A DNA stretch of 15,827 nt from contig RPQV01000022.1 of assembly GCA_003818595.1 (NCBI GenBank), positions 1-15,827 of the forward strand, given 5' to 3'. Origin of the DNA: Calditrichota bacterium (GTDB lineage: Bacteria; Zhuqueibacterota; Zhuqueibacteria; Residuimicrobiales; Krinioviventaceae). Within the stretch, counting starts at the first letter, position 1, and each line of letters begins with the position of its first letter. Positions 6,822 through 14,176 of this stretch are shown in pieces. The position numbers were made by a program, and so were the translations under genes. A model generated the notes under the pieces. The model was not told where the DNA came from. It did no database searches and saw only the letters and a list, made by a program, of their open reading frames with translations.

Positions 6822-7704
6822 TTTCAGTTTTATGGATGTTTAGTTTGCGACTGCACAGGATAATTCTGCACCATTGCGGTCGCCATGCCGTCACGATCGA
6901 GGCAAACATCAATAGCGAACCCGCTATGAACCCAAGTGTCAGTTTCATCTGGCCATAATATGAGACGTAGCGCGACCAATCCACAATCAGAATCAAACCA
7001 AAATTGGCTGTGGCCAGGAGTGTCAGAAACAGGATGCTGCTTTTATGGGGATGGAACAGCAAGATCAATGAACCGCACAGGATCAAGACCATTCGAGAAA
7101 GCGGATAATAATACAACTGATCGGCAAAAGACTCGAGCATATAGTTCAGGGAGGGTAACAGAAAATGCTTTTTGCCCTTTTCCACAATCATCAGCTTTTC
7201 TTTATCCGGTCCCATCAATTCCTGATTGCCGACTTTAATCCATAAATGGCGTAAACTCGCCACAACCGTAGCATCGCTATAACCGCGTGATCGAAATATG
7301 CTCGCCGCCAGAATCGCGCGGCCGTCGCAATCCTCGCGCTTTCTTTGCCAAACATCTACGGCGGACGGCCAGTATTCGGAATTTTGCCAGTTGTCCCAAT
7401 CAAATTCATATCGGATGCTATCGTATACGAATTTGACGATCGTCTGGTACTCTTCATTAAAAGTTGAATGCAGAGGAAGACGAGCATCAATCGCTGCATT
7501 GATCTCCTTCATTTGTGGAAAGTCGGGGTTTAATAACGCTTCAATATCAATATAGGCTGCTATCTGCTTCACCGTCAGCCAAGGATTGGGCATGGTGATG
7601 ACGAGAAAAAGCAAGACAAACAGTCCGAATTTAACGATTAAACGACAAGCCCATTTTTTCTGAGCCAACCAAATCCAGGCCATTTTTATAAATTGTAAAG
7701 ACAT
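6814..7704 (-). CDS. Membrane protein with transglutaminase-like domain
   Basis: A 296-residue protein not tied to a named family. One helix lies near residues 21-38, then an extramembrane domain (about 40-200) and three C-terminal helices (about 203-217, 222-241 and 252-273). The middle domain has a transglutaminase/protease-like pattern: EDCDGRAILAASIFRSRG with Cys126 and, 27 residues on, LRHLWIKV with His153; Asp167 is a possible third residue. By topology it should face the periplasm (inference). The frame is open upstream to 7806, but that start would lie beyond an intrinsic terminator hairpin. The ATG at 7704 has AGAGGA five bases upstream and is chosen. The stop end overlaps that of the hydrogenase protease gene by 8 bases, tail to tail. 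No close functional link to either neighbour can be read; a peptidase or cross-linking role is speculative. Confidence 0.8.
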   Translation of the reverse strand: MSLQFIKMAWIWLAQKKWACRLIVKFGLFVLLFLVITMPNPWLTVKQIAAYIDIEALLNPDFPQMKEINAAIDARLPLHSTFNEEYQTIVKFVYDSIRYEFDWDNWQNSEYWPSAVDVWQRKREDCDGRAILAASIFRSRGYSDATVVASLRHLWIKVGNQELMGPDKEKLMIVEKGKKHFLLPSLNYMLESFADQLYYYPLSRMVLILCGSLILLFHPHKSSILFLTLLATANFGLILIVDWSRYVSYYGQMKLTLGFIAGSLLMFASIVTAWRPQWCRIILCSRKLNIHKTEIS

Positions 7705-7708
7705 GATT

Positions 7709-7714
7709 TCCTCT
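7709..7714 (-). promoter_or_regulatory. Ribosome binding site deciding the transglutaminase-like start
   Basis: On the minus strand AGAGGA precedes ATG (7704) by four bases. It supports this start over the longer frame that begins at 7806. Confidence 0.7.
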
Positions 7715-7758
7715 GTGAATACATGTTTACCATAGACGATATCGGGTCCATCATGTTT

Positions 7759-7797
7759 CAATAAAAAACTCCCCGAAGGAGTTTCCCTTCGGGGAGT
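7759..7797 (-). terminator. Rho-independent terminator of the repeat-protein gene
   Basis: On the minus strand ACTCCCCGAAGG, a 6-base loop and CCTTCGGGGAGT form a perfect 12-bp stem (7797-7768), directly followed by TTTTTATT (7767 downward). It begins 27 bases after the stop of the 906-residue protein. There is no T-run on the plus-strand side, so it acts mainly on minus-strand transcripts and would insulate the transglutaminase-like gene from read-through. Confidence 0.93.
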
Positions 7798-7823
7798 CGG
7801 GGGCATAAATATGTGTTTGGAAG

Positions 7824-10544
7824 TTACTTCATAAAGACAAGGCTTTTGATTTCATTAAAATCATTCGCCTGCAATTGATAATAATATACTCCGCTGGGCA
7901 CGTATTGATGATTTTGGTCGCGTCCATCCCATAATACCTGGTGGACTCCTGCGTTTTCAATCTCATCCTTCAAACTGCGGATTAATTGACCTTGAACGTT
8001 GAATATCTGCAGCGTTACTGTCGCTCTCTCCGGCAATCGATATTCAATCATCGTGGTCGGATTGAATGGATTGGGAAAGTTTTGCGCCAATTGATACTCG
8101 CTCGGTACGGGTGTACTTGATTGATCGATTTGAGTGGCAATTTCATCAGACAGGATGACATTGATATGACTCCCCGTCGCATTGTCCAACGAGGTGACAA
8201 CGACGGATTGCGCGGAATCGATGGTCTGATTTTGAGGATAATAGGTGTCTTCGAAACCCGGACGTGTGACAAACACGTAATAATCACCATTTTCCAGACC
8301 TGACAGGTCATACGTTCCGTCAACTCCGCTAACCGCTGAAGCGACAATGCTTCCGCCATTATCCATGGCATAAACCATCGCCTGGTCGATTCCGCCGCCG
8401 TCGTCACTTTGGATGAGTCCGGCAATTACACAGCCCACCATATCACCTCGACTCGGTCGAGACCGCAACGCAAAGTTGATGTCGGATACGGAATCTTGGC
8501 CTGACAGCTCAATGACTTGAGCTTTATGAATATTGCGCACATTGTCATAGAACTCGCCAATGTATCCATGAGCCCAGCTCATGGCAATATATTTCCCTTG
8601 CGGGATCCCACCGATGCTATAGTTACCGGTTTCATCAGTGAATGAGGCGTAATATATTCTCGTCCATTTAGACGCCGTTCCAATGAACCAGCGCGGTCTC
8701 TCTCCGGGAATGAGGGTGACAAGCGCTCCGGCGATGGCTTCCCCGGTTGAATCGTCCACTACTTTTCCCGAAACGATACTGCCTTCTGTGGGTGCATCCG
8801 GGATGGCGAAATTAATTTCCGTTGTTGCTTCATCCGCTTTGACGACGATGGTGTCGGCATCCTCTTCTTTGGTTTTATTGTCATAGTATTCGACATATCC
8901 GTTCTTGCGCAGAACGACGTGGTATTCACCTTTTAACAACGGATGAATTTTATAATTGCCATTTTCATCGGTGAATGCCAGGAATATTGAATGATTTTTG
9001 CCCAGCCTGCCCCAGTTAGCACTTTTAACCGGTATGGCTTGAAGCAGAGCATAAGATGCCGGGGATCCGCTGGTTTCGTACACAACTTGTCCGCTTATCG
9101 ATCCATATTCGGTGCTCAGATCAAGCGTGAAATTGATGTCCGAGACCACCTCTCCATCGGATAATTCGATGGGCGTCGCATCTTCGATGTTCTGCGCATT
9201 CTCGAACCATATATAACTGAGATGGTTTGCTCCCGGAACCCAGGCGCCAACAAAATAAACACCGGCCACAAGATTGGTCAATGCATAATCGCCATTCTCG
9301 TCCGTTTTGCTCTGACGCCACAGATTCCCCCAACTATGATAGTCTGAATCCTTACAGAGATAGGTGATATTCACGCCGGCCAGGGGATTTCCTTTAAGAT
9401 CGACGACGTGACCGGTGATTTTTCCGGTTGGAATGATAAACGTGAAATTGATTCCGGTTGTCTCTTTACCTTGTTCGACCAGTACAGGAGTTGCGTCGCT
9501 TCGGTTGTATTGTTGCTCAAAAAATAGTATTTCTCTGGATGGCGGCTGAAACATCTGTGCTGAAACAATATATTCGCCGGTTCTCAAACCCTCCACTTTG
9601 TAGTTCCCATCAGCGTCTGTAAATGCCATCTGCAGGAGTCCATTTAATCCGGGGAAAACGGCATTGGCCTTATCCACAGCTTCGGCTTTGATCTTGATTC
9701 CCGCGAGCGGTTCATCGCCTTCATTCTTGACTCGCCCTGAAATGCTGCCTCCAACCGCTAATTGGAAGTTGATATCCGTCACTTCATTATCCTGGACAAT
9801 CACCGGAGTGACACTGACCAAGTCTTCGGCGTTATTGTATAATTCTGGAACAAAGCTGTTGGCAAAAGCGGCTACGACGTAGGCGTCGTTGGCCAGATCT
9901 GCAATTTTGTAATTTCCCTGATCGTTAGAGATGGCGAAAGTTTGTTGTTGATTGAACGGATTTCGTCTGCCGACAGCAAGAATCCATGCGCCCGGGATGG
10001 GAGACGCATCGCTTTCACGAGTGACGGTGCCGGATATGGAGCCATTGCCTCTTCTCGCTTTTTCCAAGTTGATGTTGATGTCCTCCACCACGGCATCATC
10101 CGATACCATCACCATGTCGGCTTCAAGAGGAGTAAAGGCGTTGCCGTAAAATTCAGACAGATAGCCGGCTGCTGAGGCGACAACATAATATTCACCGGCA
10201 TTGAGCGCTGACAGCTTGTATTCGCCTTGCGCATCGGATATCGCCGATTGACTGACGACACCACTGTTGATGACTGCCCAGCAAAAAACCAACGCATTTT
10301 CAAGTGGATGAACTCCATCTGTTATTTTGCCGGTGATGGCGCCGGTTCCATTGACTGAGGTGATTGTCAATGGAGTCGAAAGTAGGTTTGCATGGGATGG
10401 TTCAGCATACCATACTTGTAATGAAAGATTCATTTTTTGTTCAAATTGAATCATCTGCTGCGATGCAAAAGCTGCGGGCGCTGCCAGCAAGCCTGACAGT
10501 AACACCACCACCACCCAAATCGAAAACGAACGATGCGCCTGCAT
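7824..10544 (-). CDS. Exported multi-repeat protein: seven CarboxypepD_reg-like domains plus FCB-type C-terminal module
   Basis: A 906-residue secreted or surface protein. Residues 1-28 form a signal peptide (Arg near the N-terminus, hydrophobic VVVVLLSGLL, then AAPAAFAS). Seven tandem repeats of about 100-110 residues follow (roughly 66-163, 166-263, 264-371, 372-476, 479-583, 587-695, 700-800). Each has a GSISGxV strand, a central D-x-x-G-N-Y-x-x-x-x-L turn, a G-x-Y-x-V strand and an ending like ATPIxL...DINFxL. This is the pattern of carboxypeptidase regulatory-like/Ig-like beta-sandwich domains. The C-terminus (815-906) has NFPNPFNPTT (822-831), LQIFNVQGQLIRSL and GVYYYQL, the FlgD-Ig/type-IX-like sorting module frequent in FCB bacteria. 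The ATG at 10544 has GGAGG four bases upstream. The role is probably surface binding or adhesion; there is no catalytic domain. The substrate is unknown. Confidence 0.9.
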   Translation of the reverse strand: MQAHRSFSIWVVVVLLSGLLAAPAAFASQQMIQFEQKMNLSLQVWYAEPSHANLLSTPLTITSVNGTGAITGKITDGVHPLENALVFCWAVINSGVVSQSAISDAQGEYKLSALNAGEYYVVASAAGYLSEFYGNAFTPLEADMVMVSDDAVVEDININLEKARRGNGSISGTVTRESDASPIPGAWILAVGRRNPFNQQQTFAISNDQGNYKIADLANDAYVVAAFANSFVPELYNNAEDLVSVTPVIVQDNEVTDINFQLAVGGSISGRVKNEGDEPLAGIKIKAEAVDKANAVFPGLNGLLQMAFTDADGNYKVEGLRTGEYIVSAQMFQPPSREILFFEQQYNRSDATPVLVEQGKETTGINFTFIIPTGKITGHVVDLKGNPLAGVNITYLCKDSDYHSWGNLWRQSKTDENGDYALTNLVAGVYFVGAWVPGANHLSYIWFENAQNIEDATPIELSDGEVVSDINFTLDLSTEYGSISGQVVYETSGSPASYALLQAIPVKSANWGRLGKNHSIFLAFTDENGNYKIHPLLKGEYHVVLRKNGYVEYYDNKTKEEDADTIVVKADEATTEINFAIPDAPTEGSIVSGKVVDDSTGEAIAGALVTLIPGERPRWFIGTASKWTRIYYASFTDETGNYSIGGIPQGKYIAMSWAHGYIGEFYDNVRNIHKAQVIELSGQDSVSDINFALRSRPSRGDMVGCVIAGLIQSDDGGGIDQAMVYAMDNGGSIVASAVSGVDGTYDLSGLENGDYYVFVTRPGFEDTYYPQNQTIDSAQSVVVTSLDNATGSHINVILSDEIATQIDQSSTPVPSEYQLAQNFPNPFNPTTMIEYRLPERATVTLQIFNVQGQLIRSLKDEIENAGVHQVLWDGRDQNHQYVPSGVYYYQLQANDFNEIKSLVFMK

Positions 10545-10670
10545 AATACCTCCGTATGTTTAATTAAGAATTTGGCTTGCGCTCGAAACGAACTGTATCC
10601 GTCTCTCTGCAATCACCATACCAAAATCTGAGGGATCATGCGGACAATTGGATTTCAGAAGTGTGCAACT

Positions 10671-10702
10671 GTTTCATTTGAAACCGCTTTTCACTTGGAA
10701 CC
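10671..10702. repeat. Perfect dyad plus related direct repeat (candidate operator)
   Basis: GTTTCATTTGAAAC (10671-10684) is a perfect 6+2+6 dyad. TTTCATTTGAAACC (10672-10685) recurs 17 bases on as TTTCACTTGGAACC (10689-10702), 12 of 14 identical; a weaker third copy starts at 10713 (TTTAACTTGAAT). Repeated symmetric elements upstream of a single gene look like regulator binding sites, here about 130-170 bases before the repeat-protein start. Confidence 0.4.
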
Positions 10703-10860
10703 AGACTTCTTGTTTAACTTGAATATTAAATAAAAGTTATGGCCGAGTGCCGAGCAGCGCCGGCTGCGATTTGCAGACAGGCAATTTAACAAGCGGGAGA
10801 TTCATGATGGTTGCTGAGAGTAGGCAGGTTATGAGCATGATTAATTTTCACAGTACCCTG

Positions 10861-10885
10861 AAAAAAATGCTGCTGTCGCCGGCAT
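10861..10885 (-). terminator. Weak candidate terminator after the SpmAB-like gene
   Basis: Reading the minus strand just after the SpmAB stop, ATGC (10885-10882) can pair with GCAT (10870-10867), and seven Ts follow (10867-10861). The stem is only four pairs plus a mismatch, so termination would be poor unless helped by other factors. Confidence 0.3.
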
Positions 10886-10891
10886 GATGGA

Positions 10892-12127
10892 TTATAGAAA
10901 AATCAGTCGGCATATGAAAAGGGATGCCAGGATTCCGACGCCATCCGCGAATAATCCGGCCGCAACAGCGAAACGCGTCTGACGAATACCCACGGCGCCG
11001 AAATAGACCGCCAATACATAAAAAGTCGTTTCGGTACAACCGTAAATGGTGGATGATAAGCAGCCGATGAAACTGTCCGGTGTGTGGACTTGCATCAATT
11101 CCGTGATGATCCCCAAGGTGCCGCTGCCTGAAAAGGGCCGCATTAATGCTGCCGGCAAGACCTCGGCGGGGAAGCCGATCCCGCGAGTGAAAGGCGTTAT
11201 TATCTGGATGAGCACATCCATGGCGCCTGAAGTTCGAAACATGGCGATGGCCGCCAATATGGCGACCAAATAGGGAATGATTCGAATCGCTACTTGAAAT
11301 CCTTCCTTGGCCCCGTCGATAAAAACCTCATAGACTCTGACCTTTTTCACCGCTGCAGCACCCAATATCAGCAGCAGTAGTAAGGGAATGGTCCATTTGG
11401 AAATCAAGTCCACGCTTTTGCGGAAGAACGGAATGGATTCGGAACCTAACGGCAAGCCGGTGCGCCTCAGGAACAGCATGAGACCGATAAAAATCAATAA
11501 AAACGTCCACCATTTCCAGGTGCGAAGCAGCCATGAAGTAAATTGCGACAAGCCCCAAGTCGCATGCGTTAATATTTTGACTGCTGCAATAGCAGCGATG
11601 GTTGCACATAGGGATGAAAAAAGGGTGGTTCCGATGATGGCGCCGGGGTCGGTAGAGCCCAAACTGGTACGCACGCCGATGATGGTGATGGGGACGAGTG
11701 TTATGCTGGACGTGTTTAATCCCATAAACATGATCATGGCATCGGTAGCCCGCTCTTTATCAGGATTTAACTCCTGCAAGTGTTCCATGGCTTTGATTCC
11801 AAAAGGCGTCGCGGCATTTCCCAATCCCAACCAATTTGCCGCAATATTCAATGTCATGGATCCCATCGCCGGATGACCGTCAGGAATGCCTGGAAAGAGA
11901 TGTTTACCGACTGGCGTCAGCAGGCGTGCCAGCGATCTGATCAGACCGGCATTTTCGGCAATTCGCATCAAGCCCAGCCATAAGGTTAAAATGCCGATCA
12001 ATCCGAGGACGATGTTCACGGCAGTGCCGGCCATTTCAAATGCACTCGCGGGCAGCAGCTCGATTTTCCCCGTGAAGGCTGCAGTGAGCAGACTGATCAT
12101 CATTAAAAAAAACCAGACATAATTCAT
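10892..12127 (-). CDS. Fused SpmA-SpmB membrane protein (nucleoside recognition/Gate domains)
   Basis: A 411-residue membrane protein containing both halves of the spore maturation pair SpmA and SpmB. The SpmA-like half (about 1-195) has NIAANWLGLGNAATPFGIKA (94-113) and an FMGLNTSSITLVP segment. The SpmB-like half (about 245-411) has RPFSGSGTLGIITE (330-343) and STIYGCTETTFYVLAVY (359-375). Fused versions occur in non-sporulating Gram-negative bacteria; the transported or sensed molecule is not established. Two starts are possible. GTG at 12133 leaves only one base after AAAGGG (12140-12135), whereas ATG at 12127 leaves seven, so ATG is chosen. The gene is divergent from the ferredoxin gene, with a shared 176-base upstream region. 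About nine to eleven hydrophobic helices are visible. Confidence 0.88.
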   Translation of the reverse strand: MNYVWFFLMMISLLTAAFTGKIELLPASAFEMAGTAVNIVLGLIGILTLWLGLMRIAENAGLIRSLARLLTPVGKHLFPGIPDGHPAMGSMTLNIAANWLGLGNAATPFGIKAMEHLQELNPDKERATDAMIMFMGLNTSSITLVPITIIGVRTSLGSTDPGAIIGTTLFSSLCATIAAIAAVKILTHATWGLSQFTSWLLRTWKWWTFLLIFIGLMLFLRRTGLPLGSESIPFFRKSVDLISKWTIPLLLLLILGAAAVKKVRVYEVFIDGAKEGFQVAIRIIPYLVAILAAIAMFRTSGAMDVLIQIITPFTRGIGFPAEVLPAALMRPFSGSGTLGIITELMQVHTPDSFIGCLSSTIYGCTETTFYVLAVYFGAVGIRQTRFAVAAGLFADGVGILASLFICRLIFL

Positions 12128-12303
12128 TCGCACACCCTTTCATCTTCAGGAAACTACACATTTTTTACCTAAAGATAAAGAGAAATGAGCGGGATGGCTC
12201 TTGTCTTCAAGGCGAAAAACTGCTTGTAGAATTCTGATAACTTTAATAAATTGTTCGAGTGATTTTTTTATCTATTGCCCACATTTCTAATAGGAGGTTT
12301 TCG
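12128..12303. promoter_or_regulatory. Divergent intergenic region between the SpmAB-like and ferredoxin genes
   Basis: This region must drive both genes. On the plus strand TTGTAG (12224-12229), 17 bases, then TAAATT (12247-12252) is a tolerable sigma70-type pair for ferredoxin, but it is not strong. AT-rich sequence (12230-12275) and a clear AGGAGG at 12292-12297 follow. No convincing minus-strand promoter was found. Confidence 0.35.
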
Positions 12304-12489
12304 ATGAAAGTTAAGATTGATGCAGATCTCTGCACCGGCTGTGAATTGTGCGTTGATACGTGCCCAGATGTTTTTGAGATGGGTGACGGTATTGCCGTGG
12401 TAAAAACGAGTCAAGTTCCGGCAGGTCTTGAAGAAGATGTTAAAGAATGCGTCGATTCTTGCCCTTCAGAAGCCATCATTGTCAGCTGA
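12304..12489 (+). CDS. Small single-cluster [4Fe-4S] ferredoxin
   Basis: A 61-residue ferredoxin of the Thermotoga/Pyrococcus/Desulfovibrio type. Cys10, 13 and 16 (CTGCELC) with the distal Cys53 (SCPSEAI) should bind one [4Fe-4S] cluster. Cys20 (TCPDVF) and Cys49 are left over and might form a disulfide, as seen in related ferredoxins. The cluster ligand at position 13 is Cys, not the Asp of Pyrococcus. An ORF extends upstream to 12259, but AGGAGG at 12292-12297 and the normal family length fix the ATG at 12304. It is a single-gene unit with its own terminator. A low-potential ferredoxin is a plausible electron donor to the hydrogenase-like complex encoded 6 kb away; that link is inference. 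Confidence 0.95.
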   Translation: MKVKIDADLCTGCELCVDTCPDVFEMGDGIAVVKTSQVPAGLEEDVKECVDSCPSEAIIVS

Positions 12490-12509
12490 AAATTAATATT
12501 TTCCTGAAT

Positions 12510-12540
12510 AGGCCGATTCAACCAATCGGCCTTTTTTGTT
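12510..12540 (+). terminator. Rho-independent terminator of the ferredoxin gene
   Basis: AGGCCGATT (12510-12518), loop CAACC and AATCGGCCT (12524-12532) make a perfect 9-bp stem running into TTTTTT (12532-12537). It starts 21 bases after the ferredoxin stop. Confidence 0.94.
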
Positions 12541-12551
12541 TAGGGGAGCTT

Positions 12552-12567
12552 GTCAAATGTGTTTGAC
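12552..12567. promoter_or_regulatory. Perfect dyad over the TRAP promoter -35 box (candidate operator)
   Basis: GTCAAA (12552-12557), TGTG, TTTGAC (12562-12567) is a perfect inverted repeat. Its right arm overlaps the -35 hexamer of the TRAP operon promoter, the usual position for a repressor operator. The regulator is unknown. Confidence 0.45.
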
Positions 12568-12591
12568 TCTTAAAGCCGCAGTTTTTATATT
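12563..12591 (+). promoter_or_regulatory. Sigma70-type promoter of the TRAP operon
   Basis: TTGACT (12563-12568) and TATATT (12586-12591) are separated by 17 bases, close to the sigma70 consensus. Transcription would start near 12598, about 40 bases before dctP. Confidence 0.65.
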
Positions 12592-12624
12592 CATTTCCAA
12601 TTCTTAAAGCTGATTCAATGCGTC

Positions 12625-12631
12625 AAGGAGG
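12625..12631 (+). promoter_or_regulatory. Ribosome binding site fixing the TTG start of dctP
   Basis: AAGGAGG ends five bases before TTG at 12637. No ATG or GTG lies at a suitable distance, so TTG is taken as the start. Confidence 0.75.
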
Positions 12632-12636
12632 CAGTA

Positions 12637-13620
12637 TTGCGGATTGTGAACCTTGTGGTCAGGGGTATTCTTATCATGGCTTTTTTATCCATTGCCTGCG
12701 ATCAATCGAGCCGTCCGCTTCGCGTTTTAAAAATTGCGCATGGGCTGAATACTGATCATCCGGTTCATCAGGCGATGGCTTTTATGGCTCAGCGAGTGGC
12801 CGAGAAATCAGCCGGGACGATGCGTATAGAAATTTATCCGAGTGAACAGCTGGGGACTGAGAAGGAATGCGTCGAACAACTGCAGCTCGGCATCCTCTCC
12901 ATGACCAAGGTTTCCAGCAGCGCCCTGGAAAGTTTTGTTCCTAATATCAAAGTGCTGGCAATGCCTTTCCTGTTTCGAGATGCGGAGCACAAGTGGCGGG
13001 TGCTGGAAAGTCCCATCGGTGATGAATTGTTGCTCGCGTGTGAACCCAAGGGAATGCGCGGCCTCGTCTATTACGATGCCGGTGCGAGAAGTTTTTACAC
13101 CAAAGAACGTCCAATTCTCCGTCCTGACGATTTGAAGGGATTGAAAATCCGCGTTCAACTCAGTCCCATGGCGATTCAGATGGTTGATGTCCTGGGAGGA
13201 TCCGCCACCCCAATTCCGTGGGGTGAACTTTATACTGCACTGCAGCAGGGTGTCGTGGATGGAGCGGAAAATAATGAACCCAGTCTTTACACCTCCCGCC
13301 ACTATGAAGTCGCTCGCCACTACAGCCTTGATGAGCACACCATGGTTCCTGACATTCTCCTCATCAGTACGATCGTCTGGAAGCGTCTCGATGATGACCA
13401 GCGTCGTATCTTGAAGGAGGCAGCCGAAGAGTCAGTGCCCTTTCAGCGTACGCTTTGGCAGCAATTTGTGCAAAACTCGATGGAAGAAATGGAAAGAAAG
13501 GGTTTGCAGGTTTATCGACCTGATAAAAACCCCTTTTATCAACGCGCTCAAGCCATGTATCAAGCTTATAAAGATACCGAAATCGGCAGGTTGGCTGAGC
13601 AAATACAAGAGGTACCCTGA
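12637..13620 (+). CDS. dctP: TRAP transporter substrate-binding lipoprotein (DctP family)
   Basis: A 327-residue periplasmic binding component of a TRAP transporter, probably membrane-tethered. The N-terminus has a hydrophobic leader ending in FLSIAC, a slightly relaxed lipobox with Cys21. DctP features include LKIAHGLNTDHPVHQAM (31-47), EIYPSEQLGTEKECVEQLQL (65-84), the central LKIRVQLSP segment with Arg172 (the family's carboxylate-binding arginine), and GELYTALQQGVVDGAENNEP (196-215). The NNEPSLYTSRHYEVARHYSL part (212-231) recalls SBPs encoded next to hexuronate genes. Together with the following mannonate-oxidoreductase-like gene this suggests a uronic acid as substrate (inference). The start is TTG, set by the ribosome site. 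The stop shares one base with dctQ (TGATG). Confidence 0.92.
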   Translation: MRIVNLVVRGILIMAFLSIACDQSSRPLRVLKIAHGLNTDHPVHQAMAFMAQRVAEKSAGTMRIEIYPSEQLGTEKECVEQLQLGILSMTKVSSSALESFVPNIKVLAMPFLFRDAEHKWRVLESPIGDELLLACEPKGMRGLVYYDAGARSFYTKERPILRPDDLKGLKIRVQLSPMAIQMVDVLGGSATPIPWGELYTALQQGVVDGAENNEPSLYTSRHYEVARHYSLDEHTMVPDILLISTIVWKRLDDDQRRILKEAAEESVPFQRTLWQQFVQNSMEEMERKGLQVYRPDKNPFYQRAQAMYQAYKDTEIGRLAEQIQEVP

Positions 13621-14159
13621 TGAAGATGATCGCTCTTAAGAAAGGGCTCGATACATTTTTGGAAGCTTTGGTGACGGTTTCGATGGCGGTCTTGACCATC
13701 GATGTGACGTGGCAGGTGATCACCCGATTCGTCATCAAACATCCCAGCAATTGGAGCGAAGAATTGGCAACCAATTTGATGATTTGGGTTGGACTACTGG
13801 GCGCGGCTGTCGCCTTGCATCGTAAATCGCATCTCGGCATCGATTATTTCACTAATCGTTTTTCGGAAAGAAGGCGGCTGGTGACTGAACTTGTTGTCTA
13901 TGCCTTGGTGACTGTTTTTTCAGTTGGCGTCATGGGGTTCGGCGGCTTGCGTTTGGTTTCTATAACCTTTATGTTGGGTCAATTGACACCGGCTTTGAAA
14001 ATTCCTATGGGCTATATATACCTGGCGATTCCTGTTTCCGGCTTTTTCATGACGATCTATGCCGCTGAATTTTTCGTGGAGGCATGGGGCAAGTTGCGCC
14101 GCACCCGCTCTGCGGAGGCCGCTGCGGTCCATCTCAAAACCAAATCCATTCATAATTAA
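13620..14159 (+). CDS. dctQ: TRAP transporter small permease (DctQ family)
   Basis: A 179-residue protein with four membrane helices. The family pattern is clear: VTWQVITRFV (30-39), then NWSEELATNLMIWVGLLGAA (44-63), LHRKSHLGIDYF (66-77), and a final helix near 140-155. DctQ works with DctM in the inner membrane to couple substrate uptake to a sodium gradient. The ATG at 13620 overlaps the dctP stop by one base, with AAGAGG at 13607-13612, so translation is coupled. Confidence 0.93.
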   Translation: MKMIALKKGLDTFLEALVTVSMAVLTIDVTWQVITRFVIKHPSNWSEELATNLMIWVGLLGAAVALHRKSHLGIDYFTNRFSERRRLVTELVVYALVTVFSVGVMGFGGLRLVSITFMLGQLTPALKIPMGYIYLAIPVSGFFMTIYAAEFFVEAWGKLRRTRSAEAAAVHLKTKSIHN

Positions 14160-14166
14160 CAGCGAC

Positions 14167-14171
14167 GGGAG
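14167..14171 (+). promoter_or_regulatory. Ribosome binding site deciding the dctM start
   Basis: GGGAG lies five bases before ATG at 14177. The GTG at 14171 overlaps this site and so cannot be the start. Confidence 0.65.
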
Positions 14172-14176
14172 TGAAT

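Larger units (their letters stand above)
10545..10891. other. 347-base intergenic region with dyad and direct repeats
   Basis: No gene is supported on either strand. On the minus strand the region should contain the 5' leader and promoter of the repeat-protein gene and the 3' end of the SpmAB-like gene. It holds GGAGG just before the 10544 start, a dyad and related direct repeat at 10671-10702, a short hairpin GCAGC-GCCG-GCTGC (10754-10767), an AT-rich patch (10710-10740), and a T7 run (minus strand) at 10861-10867. I could not identify a convincing -35/-10 pair. Confidence 0.6.

Noticed and set aside
7705..7806. Longer N-terminus for the transglutaminase-like protein
   Set aside because: It would translate through the intrinsic terminator hairpin of the upstream gene, and the extra residues have no helix or motif; a ribosome site precedes 7704.
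7824..10544. CRISPR or DNA-level tandem repeat in the repeat-protein gene
   Set aside because: The repeats are seen at protein level only, about 100 residues each and strongly diverged; there are no short identical DNA repeats with spacers.
11388..11876. A 162-codon plus-strand open frame
   Set aside because: It lies entirely antisense to the conserved SpmA-SpmB fusion gene, has no ribosome site or recognisable domain, and is explained by the codon pattern of the real gene.
12808..13338. A 176-codon minus-strand open frame
   Set aside because: It is antisense to dctP, which has clear family motifs, and has no family features of its own.
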